16,898 nucleotides of DNA from Paenibacillaceae bacterium UBA6304 (GTDB taxonomy: Bacteria > Bacillota > Bacilli > Paenibacillales > Paenibacillaceae): positions 1 to 16,898 of the forward strand of contig DJTQ01000374.1 of assembly GCA_002439285.1 (NCBI GenBank), written 5' to 3'. The position numbers and the translations under genes were made by a program. This document shows positions 1 through 8,296 of this stretch, one piece after another (within the stretch, counting starts at the first letter, position 1; each line of letters starts with the position of its first letter). Below the pieces are notes generated by a model that had not been told where the DNA came from, did not search any database, and worked only from the letters and a program-made list of their open reading frames with translations.

Positions 1-1453
1 GATCGATTTTGCGCGGTTCGCGGGTCGCGAAGATCCGATCGTTGAAATCTTTCTCACCATCCGTCATTTTCGACAATTTCAGCTCTTGTGAACCGCCATA
101 GGCGAATACCCCGCCGCCGAAGCCGTAATCCTGATTCAATTTTTTCGCGGCCCCTTCGTTGAGACCGTTATAGGTAATTTCCGGATTCAGCACAATTTTG
201 CCGTCGGCGTCTTTGGTGTACGTTTCACCTTCCACCCCCCACAGGCTTAGAGTTTGGCCTTCCGGTGAATACCACAGCCAGTCGATAAAACGCAGCATTT
301 TGATGAATCCTTCTTCACCGAGATCTTTAAGCGCGTTTTGACTGACCATAATTCCGTTTTCAAGCCGGGAAGTTTCAACCTGCAACATTCCTTTAGGTCC
401 GCCTGGTTGCACGATCATATACAAATCGGCATCAGGCACTTGCATTTTGGTTTTAATATCCGTCATCGTTTGATAGTTGCTGTTGATCACCAAGCTGTCA
501 CCTTTATAGAATTTCGCCAAGGCGGATTCATCGTCTTGGGTAAAGGACTCAGGATCCATCAAACCCTCTTTGACCAATTTATTGAAGTATGTCACTAAAG
601 CCTTGTAATCGTCGCTGGTGTCGGCGAAGTAGAATTCTTGTTTGTCAAAATCGAACTTCAAGCCGTTTGCCAGTCCCCAACCGGAGGTGACTCCATACTG
701 AGCAGCCGCAATGTTCAGCGTGGCATCGGCAAAATAGCGGTCAGAGAATACATAATCCTTGCCGGTAAACTCCTTAACCTTCTTCAAGGCTTGATAGAAA
801 TCCTCATACGTCCATTTGCCTTCTTCCGCTTTAACATCGACGCCGGCGGCCTCGAATACGTCTTTGCGAATAACGAAGGAGTACCCTCCGCCCGCTACTT
901 CCCATAGCCCAGGCAGGACATAATACTTACCGTCCGCTTGCAGCTTGATTTTCAAATCCTCTTCCAATCCCCAGTCCTTGAGGGCCTTCTGATAATTAGG
1001 CATATATTGGACCCAGTCGCTGATCGCGACGATTTGGCCGCCCGCAACAAATGGTGATTCCGTATAAGTTTTAGGAATGATATAAGGTGCGTCCCCGCTG
1101 TTTACCAGCAAGGATTTCTGGTTCTCGTACTCCGTTCTGGCAGTAATGGACAAGTCGAAGCTTACATTGCTTTTCTCTTGGATCGCACTCCAAATTCTCC
1201 AGTCTTTTTTATAAGGATAAGCTTCATTGTCGCTAAACATCATGGAATAGGTAACCGGCTCATTGGAATGAAAAGTTTGATTTTCACCAAACGTATAATC
1301 CAGCGAAGTCTCCGTTTTGTTGTCCTCTTTCGTGGAATTAGTATTGGACGGAGCCTGGTTTGCCTCTTTATCGTTACCTCCGCCACATGCCGCCAAACTT
1401 ACTGACATGACCAATGCCAGCACGACCCCAACCGTTTTTCTAAATCTCTTCAT
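1..1453 (-). CDS. Extracellular sugar-binding lipoprotein of an ABC importer (LplA/YtcQ-like), 3' part cut off by the window edge
   Basis: I translated this by hand from 1453 to the left edge. It is open for 484 codons with no stop, so the C-terminus lies outside the window. The start ATG at 1453 follows a strong AAGGAGG site six bases upstream. The N-terminus has a lysine/arginine-rich head (MKRFRK), a hydrophobic stretch and a lipobox LAAC with the lipidated Cys at residue 23, then a G/N/S/T/K-rich linker typical of Gram-positive lipoproteins. The mature part has features of the large (about 500-550 residue) family 1 extracellular solute-binding proteins, including FVIRKDVFEAAGVDV and WTYEDFYQALKKVK. 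Known role of the family: it captures oligosaccharides outside the membrane and hands them to the permease pair. It is the third gene of the operon, 84 bases after the second permease. The identity of the sugar cannot be read from the sequence. Confidence 0.93.
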   Translation of the reverse strand, partial: MKRFRKTVGVVLALVMSVSLAACGGGNDKEANQAPSNTNSTKEDNKTETSLDYTFGENQTFHSNEPVTYSMMFSDNEAYPYKKDWRIWSAIQEKSNVSFDLSITARTEYENQKSLLVNSGDAPYIIPKTYTESPFVAGGQIVAISDWVQYMPNYQKALKDWGLEEDLKIKLQADGKYYVLPGLWEVAGGGYSFVIRKDVFEAAGVDVKAEEGKWTYEDFYQALKKVKEFTGKDYVFSDRYFADATLNIAAAQYGVTSGWGLANGLKFDFDKQEFYFADTSDDYKALVTYFNKLVKEGLMDPESFTQDDESALAKFYKGDSLVINSNYQTMTDIKTKMQVPDADLYMIVQPGGPKGMLQVETSRLENGIMVSQNALKDLGEEGFIKMLRFIDWLWYSPEGQTLSLWGVEGETYTKDADGKIVLNPEITYNGLNEGAAKKLNQDYGFGGGVFAYGGSQELKLSKMTDGEKDFNDRIFATREPRKID

Positions 1454-1535
1454 ACTGAACCTCCTTAATGATTTTGTAAAACAGAAAGTGCCGCATTGAT
1501 GTTTGTATGAATTGCAGCATTTCTGAATATACCTT

Positions 1536-1550
1536 GGTCAACCCTTGACC
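1536..1550 (-). repeat. Perfect short hairpin across the stop codon of the second permease
   Basis: GGTCAA and TTGACC are exact inverted repeats separated by CCC. They cover the last codons and the TGA (1538-1540) of the permease gene. No T-run follows on the minus strand, so this is not a classic terminator. It could be an mRNA-stability or processing element between the permease and binding-protein genes, or simply chance. Confidence 0.3.
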
Positions 1551-2410
1551 GAACCGATCATCATCCCTTGAACGAAATATTTCTGCACAAACGGATAGAT
1601 ACAAATAATCGGCAAAGAAGTGAGCACCATGGCCGTAGACTTGATCGTCGCCGCAATCTGGGTCGTACTGTCGCTGGTTGCGCCGACTTCGGTAGGACTG
1701 ATGGCGTTTTCAATAATCTGCCGCAAATACAAAGCGACCGGCCATTTATCCTTGGATTGCAAATAGAGCGAGGGGCCGAACCAGTTATTCCAGATGCCGA
1801 CGATGACGAACAGCACCATGGTGGCGATAATCGGTTTGGATAACGGTATCGTAATTTTCATGAAGATTCCATAGACGTCGAGGCCGTCAACCTTGGCCGC
1901 TTCCTCAATCTCATTGGGTAAACTGGCGAAAAAGGTCTTCATCAGGATGACGTTAAAGGCGGAGATGGCGCCTGGAATGATAATCGCCCAGATCGTATCC
2001 CGCATCCCCATCGTTTTAGCGACCAGAATATAGTTCGGGATCAAACCGCCGCCAAAATACATCGTAAAGAGCACGAACGGAATAAAGAACTTGTTCATCC
2101 GCAGCTTTTCTTTGGACAGCGGATAGGCCAGGATAGCCGTGCCAGCTACCGCAATAAACGTCCCTACGACAGAGTACAATATCGTATTGCCGTAATAGCG
2201 AAAGAAGTCCGGCTTGCTCAATAAGGTTGCATACGTCTGTGTTGTAAACTCTACCGGGAAAAAGGATACTTTCCCCGCGTATACCGCACCTTCCGAACTG
2301 AAAGATTGCGCAATTAGATACACGAATGGATATAGGGTAAAAATACATACCAGCGTCATGATTAATCCATTAATAATCTGAAACCCGCGATAGGATAATG
2401 ATGCCTTCAC
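1538..2410 (-). CDS. Carbohydrate ABC transporter permease, LplC/YtcP type
   Basis: The product is a 290-residue inner-membrane permease of the binding-protein-dependent family, the usual length for LplC/YtcP proteins. It opens with a hydrophobic segment (about residues 12-35) and has several further membrane spans. The cytoplasmic EAA loop is clear at about residues 167-195 (EEAAKVDGLDVYG followed by KITIPLSKP); this is the contact site for the ATPase. It ends with the family-typical FVQKYFVQGMMIGSVKG. The start is GTG at 2410, with a GAGAGGAG ribosome binding site eight bases upstream. It lies 15 bases after the first permease gene, so the two are surely co-transcribed. No ATPase gene is present nearby. 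Relatives in Bacillus use a shared ATPase such as MsmX encoded elsewhere, and I infer the same here. Confidence 0.95.
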   Translation of the reverse strand: MKASLSYRGFQIINGLIMTLVCIFTLYPFVYLIAQSFSSEGAVYAGKVSFFPVEFTTQTYATLLSKPDFFRYYGNTILYSVVGTFIAVAGTAILAYPLSKEKLRMNKFFIPFVLFTMYFGGGLIPNYILVAKTMGMRDTIWAIIIPGAISAFNVILMKTFFASLPNEIEEAAKVDGLDVYGIFMKITIPLSKPIIATMVLFVIVGIWNNWFGPSLYLQSKDKWPVALYLRQIIENAISPTEVGATSDSTTQIAATIKSTAMVLTSLPIICIYPFVQKYFVQGMMIGSVKG

Positions 2411-2425
2411 GTTATACGCTCCTCT

Positions 2426-3379
2426 CTACCAAAGACTTGATTCTGTAGTCTTCTTGGAAATAAAATTTGCCGTTGTGACCAAAATCAAGCCGATGATCCC
2501 TTCGAACAGACCTACAGCGGTCGCATAACTGAAATTGCCACCGACACTGCCGAACTGTCCGCCGCCTATCCCCATACGATAGACGTATGTGGAAATAACG
2601 TCCGCGGTTTCGTAGGTCAAAGGATTATAGAGCAACAAGATCTTCTCAAAGTTCGATCCCATAATCCCGCCGATATCCAAAATCAGCAGGGTCATGATCG
2701 TTGGCAAAATCCCCGGAATCGTGATATGCCATGCGAGCCGGAAACGGTTGGCTCCGTCGATCTTAGCCGCTTCATACAGTTCCGTATTTATGCCCGTCAT
2801 GGCGGCCAAATACAAAATGGTGCCCCAGCCGAGCCCCTGCCAGATCCCCGATGTGATATAAAGGGTCGAGAACCACTCCGGCGACGAAATAAACTGGATT
2901 TTTTCAAAGCCGAATTTTGCGATCAAGGTGTTAATCGGTCCGGTTAACGATACCATCTCCTTGACCATCCCTGCCACGATAACCATAGAGATAAAGTGCG
3001 GCAAGTAGGATACGGTTTGAACGAATTTCTTGCGTTTTGTCCGAACAATCTCATTGAGCAGCAAAGCGAAGCCGAGTGTCAGCGGGAAACGGAAAATCAA
3101 GTAAACAATGCTAAGAAACAAAGTATTGTAAAAGGCTCGCCAAAAGATCGGGTCCTTCATGAACATTTTGAAATACGAAAGTCCAACCCACTCTGTCCCG
3201 AATAAATTGGGCCCGCCCCGATATTTGCGGAAAGCGATTATATTCCCCAGCATCGGCGCGTACTTAAAAATGAGAAAGTAAATTACCGGAATGACGAGAA
3301 ATGTATATAGCTTCCATTCCTTTTTTACGTGCTTCCATAGTGGGCCTGCGTCCACTGCCGCCTTGTTACCGACTGCCAT
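2426..3379 (-). CDS. Carbohydrate ABC transporter permease, LplB/YteP type
   Basis: The product is 317 residues and is the first gene of the importer operon. A cytoplasmic N-terminal tail (KHVKKEWKLYTFLVIPVIYF) leads into the first membrane span. The signature sequence KYAPMLGNIIAFRKY is characteristic of the LplB/YteP group. The EAA loop is at about residues 203-230 (LYEAAKIDGANRFRLAWHITIPGILP). The C-terminus SKKTTESSLW is also family-typical. The ATG at 3379 is preceded by a modest GGTGAT site. Together with the LplC-type protein it should form the transmembrane channel. Order LplB, LplC, binding protein is the usual order for this transporter family in Paenibacillus. It is transcribed away from the AraC regulator across a 430-base shared upstream region. 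Confidence 0.95.
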   Translation of the reverse strand: MAVGNKAAVDAGPLWKHVKKEWKLYTFLVIPVIYFLIFKYAPMLGNIIAFRKYRGGPNLFGTEWVGLSYFKMFMKDPIFWRAFYNTLFLSIVYLIFRFPLTLGFALLLNEIVRTKRKKFVQTVSYLPHFISMVIVAGMVKEMVSLTGPINTLIAKFGFEKIQFISSPEWFSTLYITSGIWQGLGWGTILYLAAMTGINTELYEAAKIDGANRFRLAWHITIPGILPTIMTLLILDIGGIMGSNFEKILLLYNPLTYETADVISTYVYRMGIGGGQFGSVGGNFSYATAVGLFEGIIGLILVTTANFISKKTTESSLW

Positions 3380-3613
3380 GTCATCACCACATTTCTTCCA
3401 GAATCATTCATGATTGTACCGACTAAGCTTGCAACTTACCCGCACGTGGTATTCTCTGGTCTTATCGCTGTCTCTCACTCTCACAAGCTCAGCCATGACT
3501 TTGGCGCCAACTCTTCCCAAAATATTTAAATTAATAAAGAATTAGCAAAAATACCAAGTTCATGTTATCATCTCATTGCTGCAAGCAAGCTTCGGGAAAA
3601 TAGCTCATATATA

Positions 3614-3642
3614 TTTATGAATGCGGTTTCATTGGCTATATT
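3614..3642 (+). promoter_or_regulatory. Possible promoter of the araC-GH2 operon
   Basis: TATATT at 3637-3642 is one base from the -10 consensus. The hexamer 17 bases upstream, TTTATG at 3614-3619, is a poor -35 match, which would suit a promoter that needs an activator such as the AraC protein it drives. The leader to the ATG at 3810 would be about 160 bases. The candidate cre lies in the spacer, so bound CcpA would block polymerase. Confidence 0.3.
3618..3632 (-). promoter_or_regulatory. Candidate cre site (CcpA operator)
   Basis: Read on the minus strand, ATGAAACCGCATTCA matches the degenerate consensus WTGNAANCGNWNNCW at every position. Read on the plus strand it has one mismatch. It has the expected near-palindrome around a central CG, TGAA on one side and TTCA on the other. 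It lies between the divergent sugar-importer and regulator/hydrolase operons, exactly where catabolite repression would act. The match is seen directly. Function is inferred from known Bacillus and Paenibacillus sugar operons. Confidence 0.55.
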
Positions 3643-3809
3643 ATATCCGCTTTGAATGAGCTGTTCTTCGTGAATTTAGCTCTTGGCTTCTCAAATATTG
3701 CTAATATTGCAGCAACTTCGTTTCTTTGAAATGTACTTGGCTGAGTCTCTTTTTGTGGATTGGAATGTTGGTTTTAAGGCAATCTGACCAAAGAAAGGAT
3801 GCACTTCTC

Positions 3810-4682
3810 ATGATCGAAACTTTGAACGGGGCTAAGGAAACGGTATCTTACCGTGAACATTTTGGAATCCGGATTTACTTGAACAAGGAAGTGGAAGATT
3901 ATCCGATCCACTGGCATACCGCTGCCGAAATTATCATGCCGATCGAGAATATTTACACGGTGATCATAGACGGCATGAAGCATGTGCTTCATCCCGGCGA
4001 CATCCTCGTCATTCCTTCCGGAGAACTGCACCAGCTATTTGCACCTGAATCCGGGAAAAGGCTTATTTTGCAATTTGACTGCTCTCTTCTATACAATTTG
4101 AGCGGGTTTGATTCCACATTCCATCTACTCCGTCCCTGCCTGTTAATCACTTCCGAACATAACAAAGAGCTCCACGGGATGTTGGAGCCTCTATTGCTGA
4201 ATATGATGAGTGAATATTTCAGTAATTCATTATTGAAGGAGGCCTCCGCCTATTCCTTATTGATTCAGTTCTTTGTTGTCTTAGGGCGTAAATTCATGAA
4301 TAAGGAACGCCAGTCTCCCCATAAAAAAGGCCCCATACAGCATAAATACATCGACAAGCTTTTGGAAGTATGCAATTATATGAACGAGCACTGTACGGAA
4401 GAAATCCAGGTTGAAGAACTCGCCGAACTGGCCGGCTTCAGCAAGTTTCATTTCATGAGGTTATTCAAGCAATTTATGGGTATGTCCTATTACAACTATC
4501 TCAACCAGCATCGCATCATGCATGCGGAGAAGCTGCTGATCGACCCGAATATATCGGTAATGGAGGTGGCCATGAGCTCCGGTTTCGGAAGTTTACCGAC
4601 CTTTAACCGGGTTTTCAAAAGCTACAAAAAATGCACGCCCTCGGAATACAAGTGCCTTCACGGCAATCATACCCTTCGCTAA
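3810..4682 (+). CDS. AraC-family transcriptional regulator with cupin sensor domain
   Basis: The product is 290 residues. I chose the ATG at 3810 because AAAGGA (3794-3799) precedes it and family similarity begins there; the frame is open back to 3726 but the extra residues (MKCTWLSLFLW...) look spurious. The N-terminal half is an AraC-type cupin ligand-binding domain, with HWHTAAEI at residues 34-41 and the barrel motif HPGDILVIPSGELHQ. The last 100 residues carry two helix-turn-helix units: VEELAELAGFSKFHFMRLFK, then ISVMEVAMSSGFGSLPTFNR ending in F(K)SYKKCTPSEYK. It most likely senses the imported sugar and controls both the divergent importer and the GH2 gene 37 bases downstream. No two-component sensor kinase is present, unlike many Lpl-type loci. 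Activator versus repressor is not decidable here. Confidence 0.94.
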   Translation: MIETLNGAKETVSYREHFGIRIYLNKEVEDYPIHWHTAAEIIMPIENIYTVIIDGMKHVLHPGDILVIPSGELHQLFAPESGKRLILQFDCSLLYNLSGFDSTFHLLRPCLLITSEHNKELHGMLEPLLLNMMSEYFSNSLLKEASAYSLLIQFFVVLGRKFMNKERQSPHKKGPIQHKYIDKLLEVCNYMNEHCTEEIQVEELAELAGFSKFHFMRLFKQFMGMSYYNYLNQHRIMHAEKLLIDPNISVMEVAMSSGFGSLPTFNRVFKSYKKCTPSEYKCLHGNHTLR

Positions 4683-4719
4683 TTTAAGTCACATTTTTAT
4701 GCCAAAGGAGCTTTCGCAC

Positions 4720-7700
4720 ATGAGTCAGAAGATAAAATTCAATAATGACTGGTTATTTAGCAAACAACCGCTGCATACAGAATTATCTGCGCTTAAAGAA
4801 AATGATGTTCAGTGGGAGCAGGTAACCCTGCCTCATGATTGGCTCATTTACGACGCCTGCAACTTATATGAAGACGGTGAAGGCTGGTACCGGAGACCGC
4901 TTCATTTGGACGAAGTCGTGCCAGGCAAGATTTTGTCGCTTCGTTTTGAAGGCGTATACATGAATTCATCAGTTTATGTCAACGGCCATCTGGCAGCTAC
5001 TTGGAAATACGGTTATTCCACCTTCGAAGTGGACATTACCCCTTACATATCGGCAGGGCCGAACGAGATTCATGTTCGAGTCATCCATGAGTCCCCTAAC
5101 TCCCGCTGGTATTCCGGGGCGGGAATCTTCCGGAATGTTTGGTTGAAATCGTATCCGGATACCCACCTTATTCCGGATGGAATTTATATCGCATCGAGAG
5201 AAGCAGACGGAGCCTGGCGCGTTGAAGTGGATACCGAGATTCAGGCTGGCACGTTAATGAAATCCGAAACTCAATTAAAGCTGCGTCATAGTATTCTGGA
5301 TGATTCGGGATTCATGATCGCTCAAACGGAAAACGATTTCCCGCTTCATCAAGACGCAACCATAAACATCCCCGCCCTGGTCCATGTCGCAGACCCGGTG
5401 TTATGGGATATCGATCGGCCTTACAGCTACACCCTTAAAACCGAGTTAATCGTGGATGGACTCATCATGGATGAAGAGGAGCACAACTTCGGTTTCCGCA
5501 GCATGAAGTTTGACAGCCAGCAAGGCTTCTTCCTGAACGGCCGCAAGGTCAAAATCCACGGTGTCTGTCAGCATCACGATTTGGGCTGCCTCGGTGCCGC
5601 CGTAAACAAAGCGGCCTTGCGAAGACAGATTGTCCTCTTGCAGGAGATGGGCGTCAACGCAATCCGAACCGCCCACAATATGCCTGCCGTGGAACTGATG
5701 GAACTAGCCGACGAAATGGGAATCCTCATCGTTTCGGAAGCGTTCGATATGTGGGAGCGAAAGAAAACCACTTATGATTATGCGAGATTCTTCCCGGAAT
5801 GGTGGAAAAAAGACGTGGTCAGCTGGGTGCGCCGGGATCGGAATCGTCCCAGCCTCTTGATGTGGAGCATCGGAAATGAAATTTACGATACCCACGCCGA
5901 TGCACGCGGTCTGGAAGTGACCCGGGAATTGCGGGACGAAGTACTGGTTCATGATCCGAAAGGAAATGCAGTCGTAACGATCGGCTCTAATTTTATGCCT
6001 TGGGAGAACGCCCAAAAGTGCGCCGATCTCGTCAAATTCGCCGGCTATAACTATGCGGAGAAATACTATGAGCAACATCATGCGGAGCACCCGGACTGGA
6101 TAATCTATGGAAGCGAAACCTCTTCTACCGTGCAGAGCAGGGGAATCTATCACTTTCCGTTTGCGCAATCTATGTTATCCGATGACGACGAGCAATGCTC
6201 CTCCCTGGGGAACAGCTCCACCAGCTGGGGAGCGAAGAACACGGAAGCCTGCATCATCGCTGATCGGGATGCTGCCTTCTCACCCGGACAGTTTTTGTGG
6301 ACCGGCTTTGACTATATCGGCGAGCCGACCCCCTACCACACCAAGAACTCCTATTTCGGGCAACTGGACACGGCGGGCTTCAAGAAGGATTCATTTTACA
6401 TCTACCAAGCGGAATGGACGGATTATAAAGTTAATCCGATGATTCATATATTCCCTTATTGGGATTTCTCCGAAGGCCAGCTTATCGATGTAAGAGTCTG
6501 CTCCAATGCTCCTAAGATTGAATTGTTCTTTAACGGGGAATCACTGGGGACAAGAGATATCGATCACCTTCACGGACAAAAGCTGTTGGGAGAATGGCAA
6601 ATCCCTTATTCTAAGGGCGCTCTCAAGGCGGTTGCCTACGATGAGTACGGCACACTGATCGCCGAAGATGTGAAATCATCTTTCGGGGATGCCGCTGTTA
6701 TTGCCATGGTATCAGACAAAGGGAGCATCACGGCGGACGGTGCCGATCTCGTATTTGTTGAAATCTCGGTTAAAGACGAAGAAGGACGTCCGGTCGAAAA
6801 CGCGAATAACCGGATCCACCTGACGGTGGAAGGACCTGGCCGACTTGTGGGGCTGGATAACGGAGACAGCACCGACTATGACTCCTATAAAGGAACAAAC
6901 CGCCGGCTATTTAGCGGCAAACTCCTGGCCGTCATTGCGGCCACCATGGAGACCGGTACAGTTGTAGTAAGAGCGGAGTCCAAAGGATTGCTGCCCTGCG
7001 AAATTGTTCTGGACTCTGTTCCTGCAGAGCCGGCCAGCGGGCCGGCGAAAGAGTTCACCCTCTATGGTTACGCCCCTTCCGCCACCCGACTCCAAGAGAA
7101 GGAACCGTCTTCCTTGGAACGTAGCGCAGAGGAAGTTCCAATTCGGAAGCTGGAAATCATCTGCCCTGAGGGGAACACGCTGACTCAAGACAAGACTGCG
7201 CTGCCGGTTCGGGTACAGATCCATCCCGCCGATGCGACTTATCGAGAGGTGGAATGGCGCGTTACGAACGCGGCTGGCGTCGACACAAACATCGCCTCCC
7301 TTCAAGTAAACGGGAATGAAGCGGTATTGACGGCTTTGGGAGACGGAGACATTTATCTCCGCTGCGGAACTAGAAACGGTGCTGATGCCATCCGGTTATA
7401 TTCGTTGATGGAATTCCATATCGATGGATTGGGTCAGGCTCATACAAATCCCTATGAATTCGTCTCTGCCGGGTTACATAGCGATGCCAGCCGGAATTTG
7501 ACGAACGGTAATGAACGGGGTGTCGCTACATCGCGAGACGGCGAAAGCCGGATCTGCTTTGACAAGATCGATTTTGGAAGCTACGGGTCCGATGAAATTA
7601 CGCTTCCCATCTTTTCATTAGACAACGACGAGGTTCCGATCGAAATTTGGGAGGGGATTCCCGGCGAAGCAAAATCTTCGTTGCTAACCAGCGTAATTTA

Positions 7701-8199
7701 TCATAAGCCTTCCATATGGAATGTTTATCAGGAAGAGACTTACCGGTTACCCAAACGACTGAAGGGGATCACCACCCTCTGTTTCGTGTTACGCCGAAAG
7801 ATCCATCTGAAGGGCTTCCAATTCAAGCAGCCGGACAAAGCGTTCCAAAAGCTAAACGCCTTGGACAACGACGCGATTTATGGAGATTCCTATACGCTTG
7901 CAGGCGATGCCATCGAGAACATCGGCAACAACGTTTCACTGATCTATGAGGATATGGACTTTGGTGAGAACGGAGCGTTAAAACTCGTGATCAGCGGACA
8001 TTCTCCACTCGACAAGAATACGCTGCATGTCTTGTTCCGAGGGACTGATGGGGAATCTCGTCAGATCGTAGAGTTTGCGTACTCGGAGGATTATTGCGAA
8101 AGAGAATTCACACTTGAGCGGATCACAGGCATTCAAACGGTAACCTTTGTTTTCTTACCGGGTAGCCAGTTCAATTTCCGATGGTTCCAATTTATCTAG
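4720..8199 (+). CDS. Glycoside hydrolase family 2 enzyme (beta-galactosidase/beta-glucuronidase type) with extended C-terminal modules
   Basis: The product is 1159 residues. The ATG at 4720 is favoured over 4699 because AAAGGAG (4704-4710) sits nine bases before it. Domain order: sugar-binding beta-sandwich (about 1-150, with TLPHDW, EGWYRR and GAGIFRNVW), immunoglobulin-like domain (about 155-262), TIM barrel (about 262-540), a DUF4982-like sandwich (about 576-645), a GH2 C-terminal invasin-like domain (about 659-757), another Ig-like stretch (about 807-893) and two CBM6-like sandwiches (about 943-1033 and 1070-1158), each ending in a similar GFQFK or WFQF strand. Catalytic residues are visible: acid/base E387 in WSIGNE and nucleophile E466 in IYGSETSS. 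There is no signal peptide, so it acts in the cytoplasm on imported oligosaccharides. Substrate is inferred; beta-galactosides are most likely, glucuronides or others are possible. Length exceeds typical GH2 enzymes (about 600-1050). Confidence 0.95.
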   Translation: MSQKIKFNNDWLFSKQPLHTELSALKENDVQWEQVTLPHDWLIYDACNLYEDGEGWYRRPLHLDEVVPGKILSLRFEGVYMNSSVYVNGHLAATWKYGYSTFEVDITPYISAGPNEIHVRVIHESPNSRWYSGAGIFRNVWLKSYPDTHLIPDGIYIASREADGAWRVEVDTEIQAGTLMKSETQLKLRHSILDDSGFMIAQTENDFPLHQDATINIPALVHVADPVLWDIDRPYSYTLKTELIVDGLIMDEEEHNFGFRSMKFDSQQGFFLNGRKVKIHGVCQHHDLGCLGAAVNKAALRRQIVLLQEMGVNAIRTAHNMPAVELMELADEMGILIVSEAFDMWERKKTTYDYARFFPEWWKKDVVSWVRRDRNRPSLLMWSIGNEIYDTHADARGLEVTRELRDEVLVHDPKGNAVVTIGSNFMPWENAQKCADLVKFAGYNYAEKYYEQHHAEHPDWIIYGSETSSTVQSRGIYHFPFAQSMLSDDDEQCSSLGNSSTSWGAKNTEACIIADRDAAFSPGQFLWTGFDYIGEPTPYHTKNSYFGQLDTAGFKKDSFYIYQAEWTDYKVNPMIHIFPYWDFSEGQLIDVRVCSNAPKIELFFNGESLGTRDIDHLHGQKLLGEWQIPYSKGALKAVAYDEYGTLIAEDVKSSFGDAAVIAMVSDKGSITADGADLVFVEISVKDEEGRPVENANNRIHLTVEGPGRLVGLDNGDSTDYDSYKGTNRRLFSGKLLAVIAATMETGTVVVRAESKGLLPCEIVLDSVPAEPASGPAKEFTLYGYAPSATRLQEKEPSSLERSAEEVPIRKLEIICPEGNTLTQDKTALPVRVQIHPADATYREVEWRVTNAAGVDTNIASLQVNGNEAVLTALGDGDIYLRCGTRNGADAIRLYSLMEFHIDGLGQAHTNPYEFVSAGLHSDASRNLTNGNERGVATSRDGESRICFDKIDFGSYGSDEITLPIFSLDNDEVPIEIWEGIPGEAKSSLLTSVIYHKPSIWNVYQEETYRLPKRLKGITTLCFVLRRKIHLKGFQFKQPDKAFQKLNALDNDAIYGDSYTLAGDAIENIGNNVSLIYEDMDFGENGALKLVISGHSPLDKNTLHVLFRGTDGESRQIVEFAYSEDYCEREFTLERITGIQTVTFVFLPGSQFNFRWFQFI

Positions 8200-8203
8200 A
8201 GAC

Positions 8204-8248
8204 AAAAAATGGGCTGTTTCTCCATACAGAGAACAGCCCAGTATTTTT
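8204..8248. terminator. Bidirectional rho-independent terminator between GH2 gene and splB
   Basis: The stem is GGGCTGTT plus CTC (8211-8218 and 8220-8222, one T bulged) paired with GAGAACAGCCC (8229-8239). Five Ts follow at 8244-8248 for the plus strand and six As precede at 8204-8209, giving a T-run for the minus strand. It begins a few bases after the GH2 stop and serves both converging genes. Confidence 0.9.
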
Positions 8249-8296
8249 ATATGTACCTCTTTGCTCTTCCTCTTCAGCCCGGACATTCAGACATCA

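Larger units (their letters stand above)
3380..3809. other. Divergent regulatory region between importer operon and araC-GH2 operon
   Basis: No gene is supported here. The 3530-3560 part is very AT-rich. Several paired repeats are present: TTGCTGCAA (3576-3584) with its exact inverse TTGCAGCAA (3707-3715); AGCTCAT (3602-3608) with its inverse ATGAGCT (3656-3662), which bracket the candidate cre and promoter; and a direct repeat AATATTGC (3694-3701 and 3703-3710). Such repeats are plausible binding sites for the AraC regulator, but I cannot show this. For the importer operon, a weak minus-strand promoter may start with TTGGTA near 3558 and continue into the AT-rich block. The regulator ORF can be extended in frame to 3726, but that stretch lacks a ribosome binding site and does not look like the family. 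Confidence 0.6.

Noticed and set aside
338..907. Two plus-strand frames of 86 and 89 codons
   Set aside because: Both are antisense to the solute-binding lipoprotein, whose frame is open throughout with a lipobox and family motifs.
2016..2348. 110-codon minus-strand frame within the LplC-type permease
   Set aside because: Same strand but a different frame from a clear permease; no start signal.
3726..3809. In-frame N-terminal extension of the AraC regulator (28 codons)
   Set aside because: No ribosome binding site at 3726, whereas 3810 has one; the extra residues are unlike the family and the region fits a regulatory leader.
5704..6168. 154-codon minus-strand frame inside the GH2 gene
   Set aside because: Antisense shadow of the TIM barrel, which carries both catalytic glutamates in the other frame.
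6907..7305. 132-codon minus-strand frame inside the GH2 gene
   Set aside because: Antisense shadow with no start signal or family resemblance.
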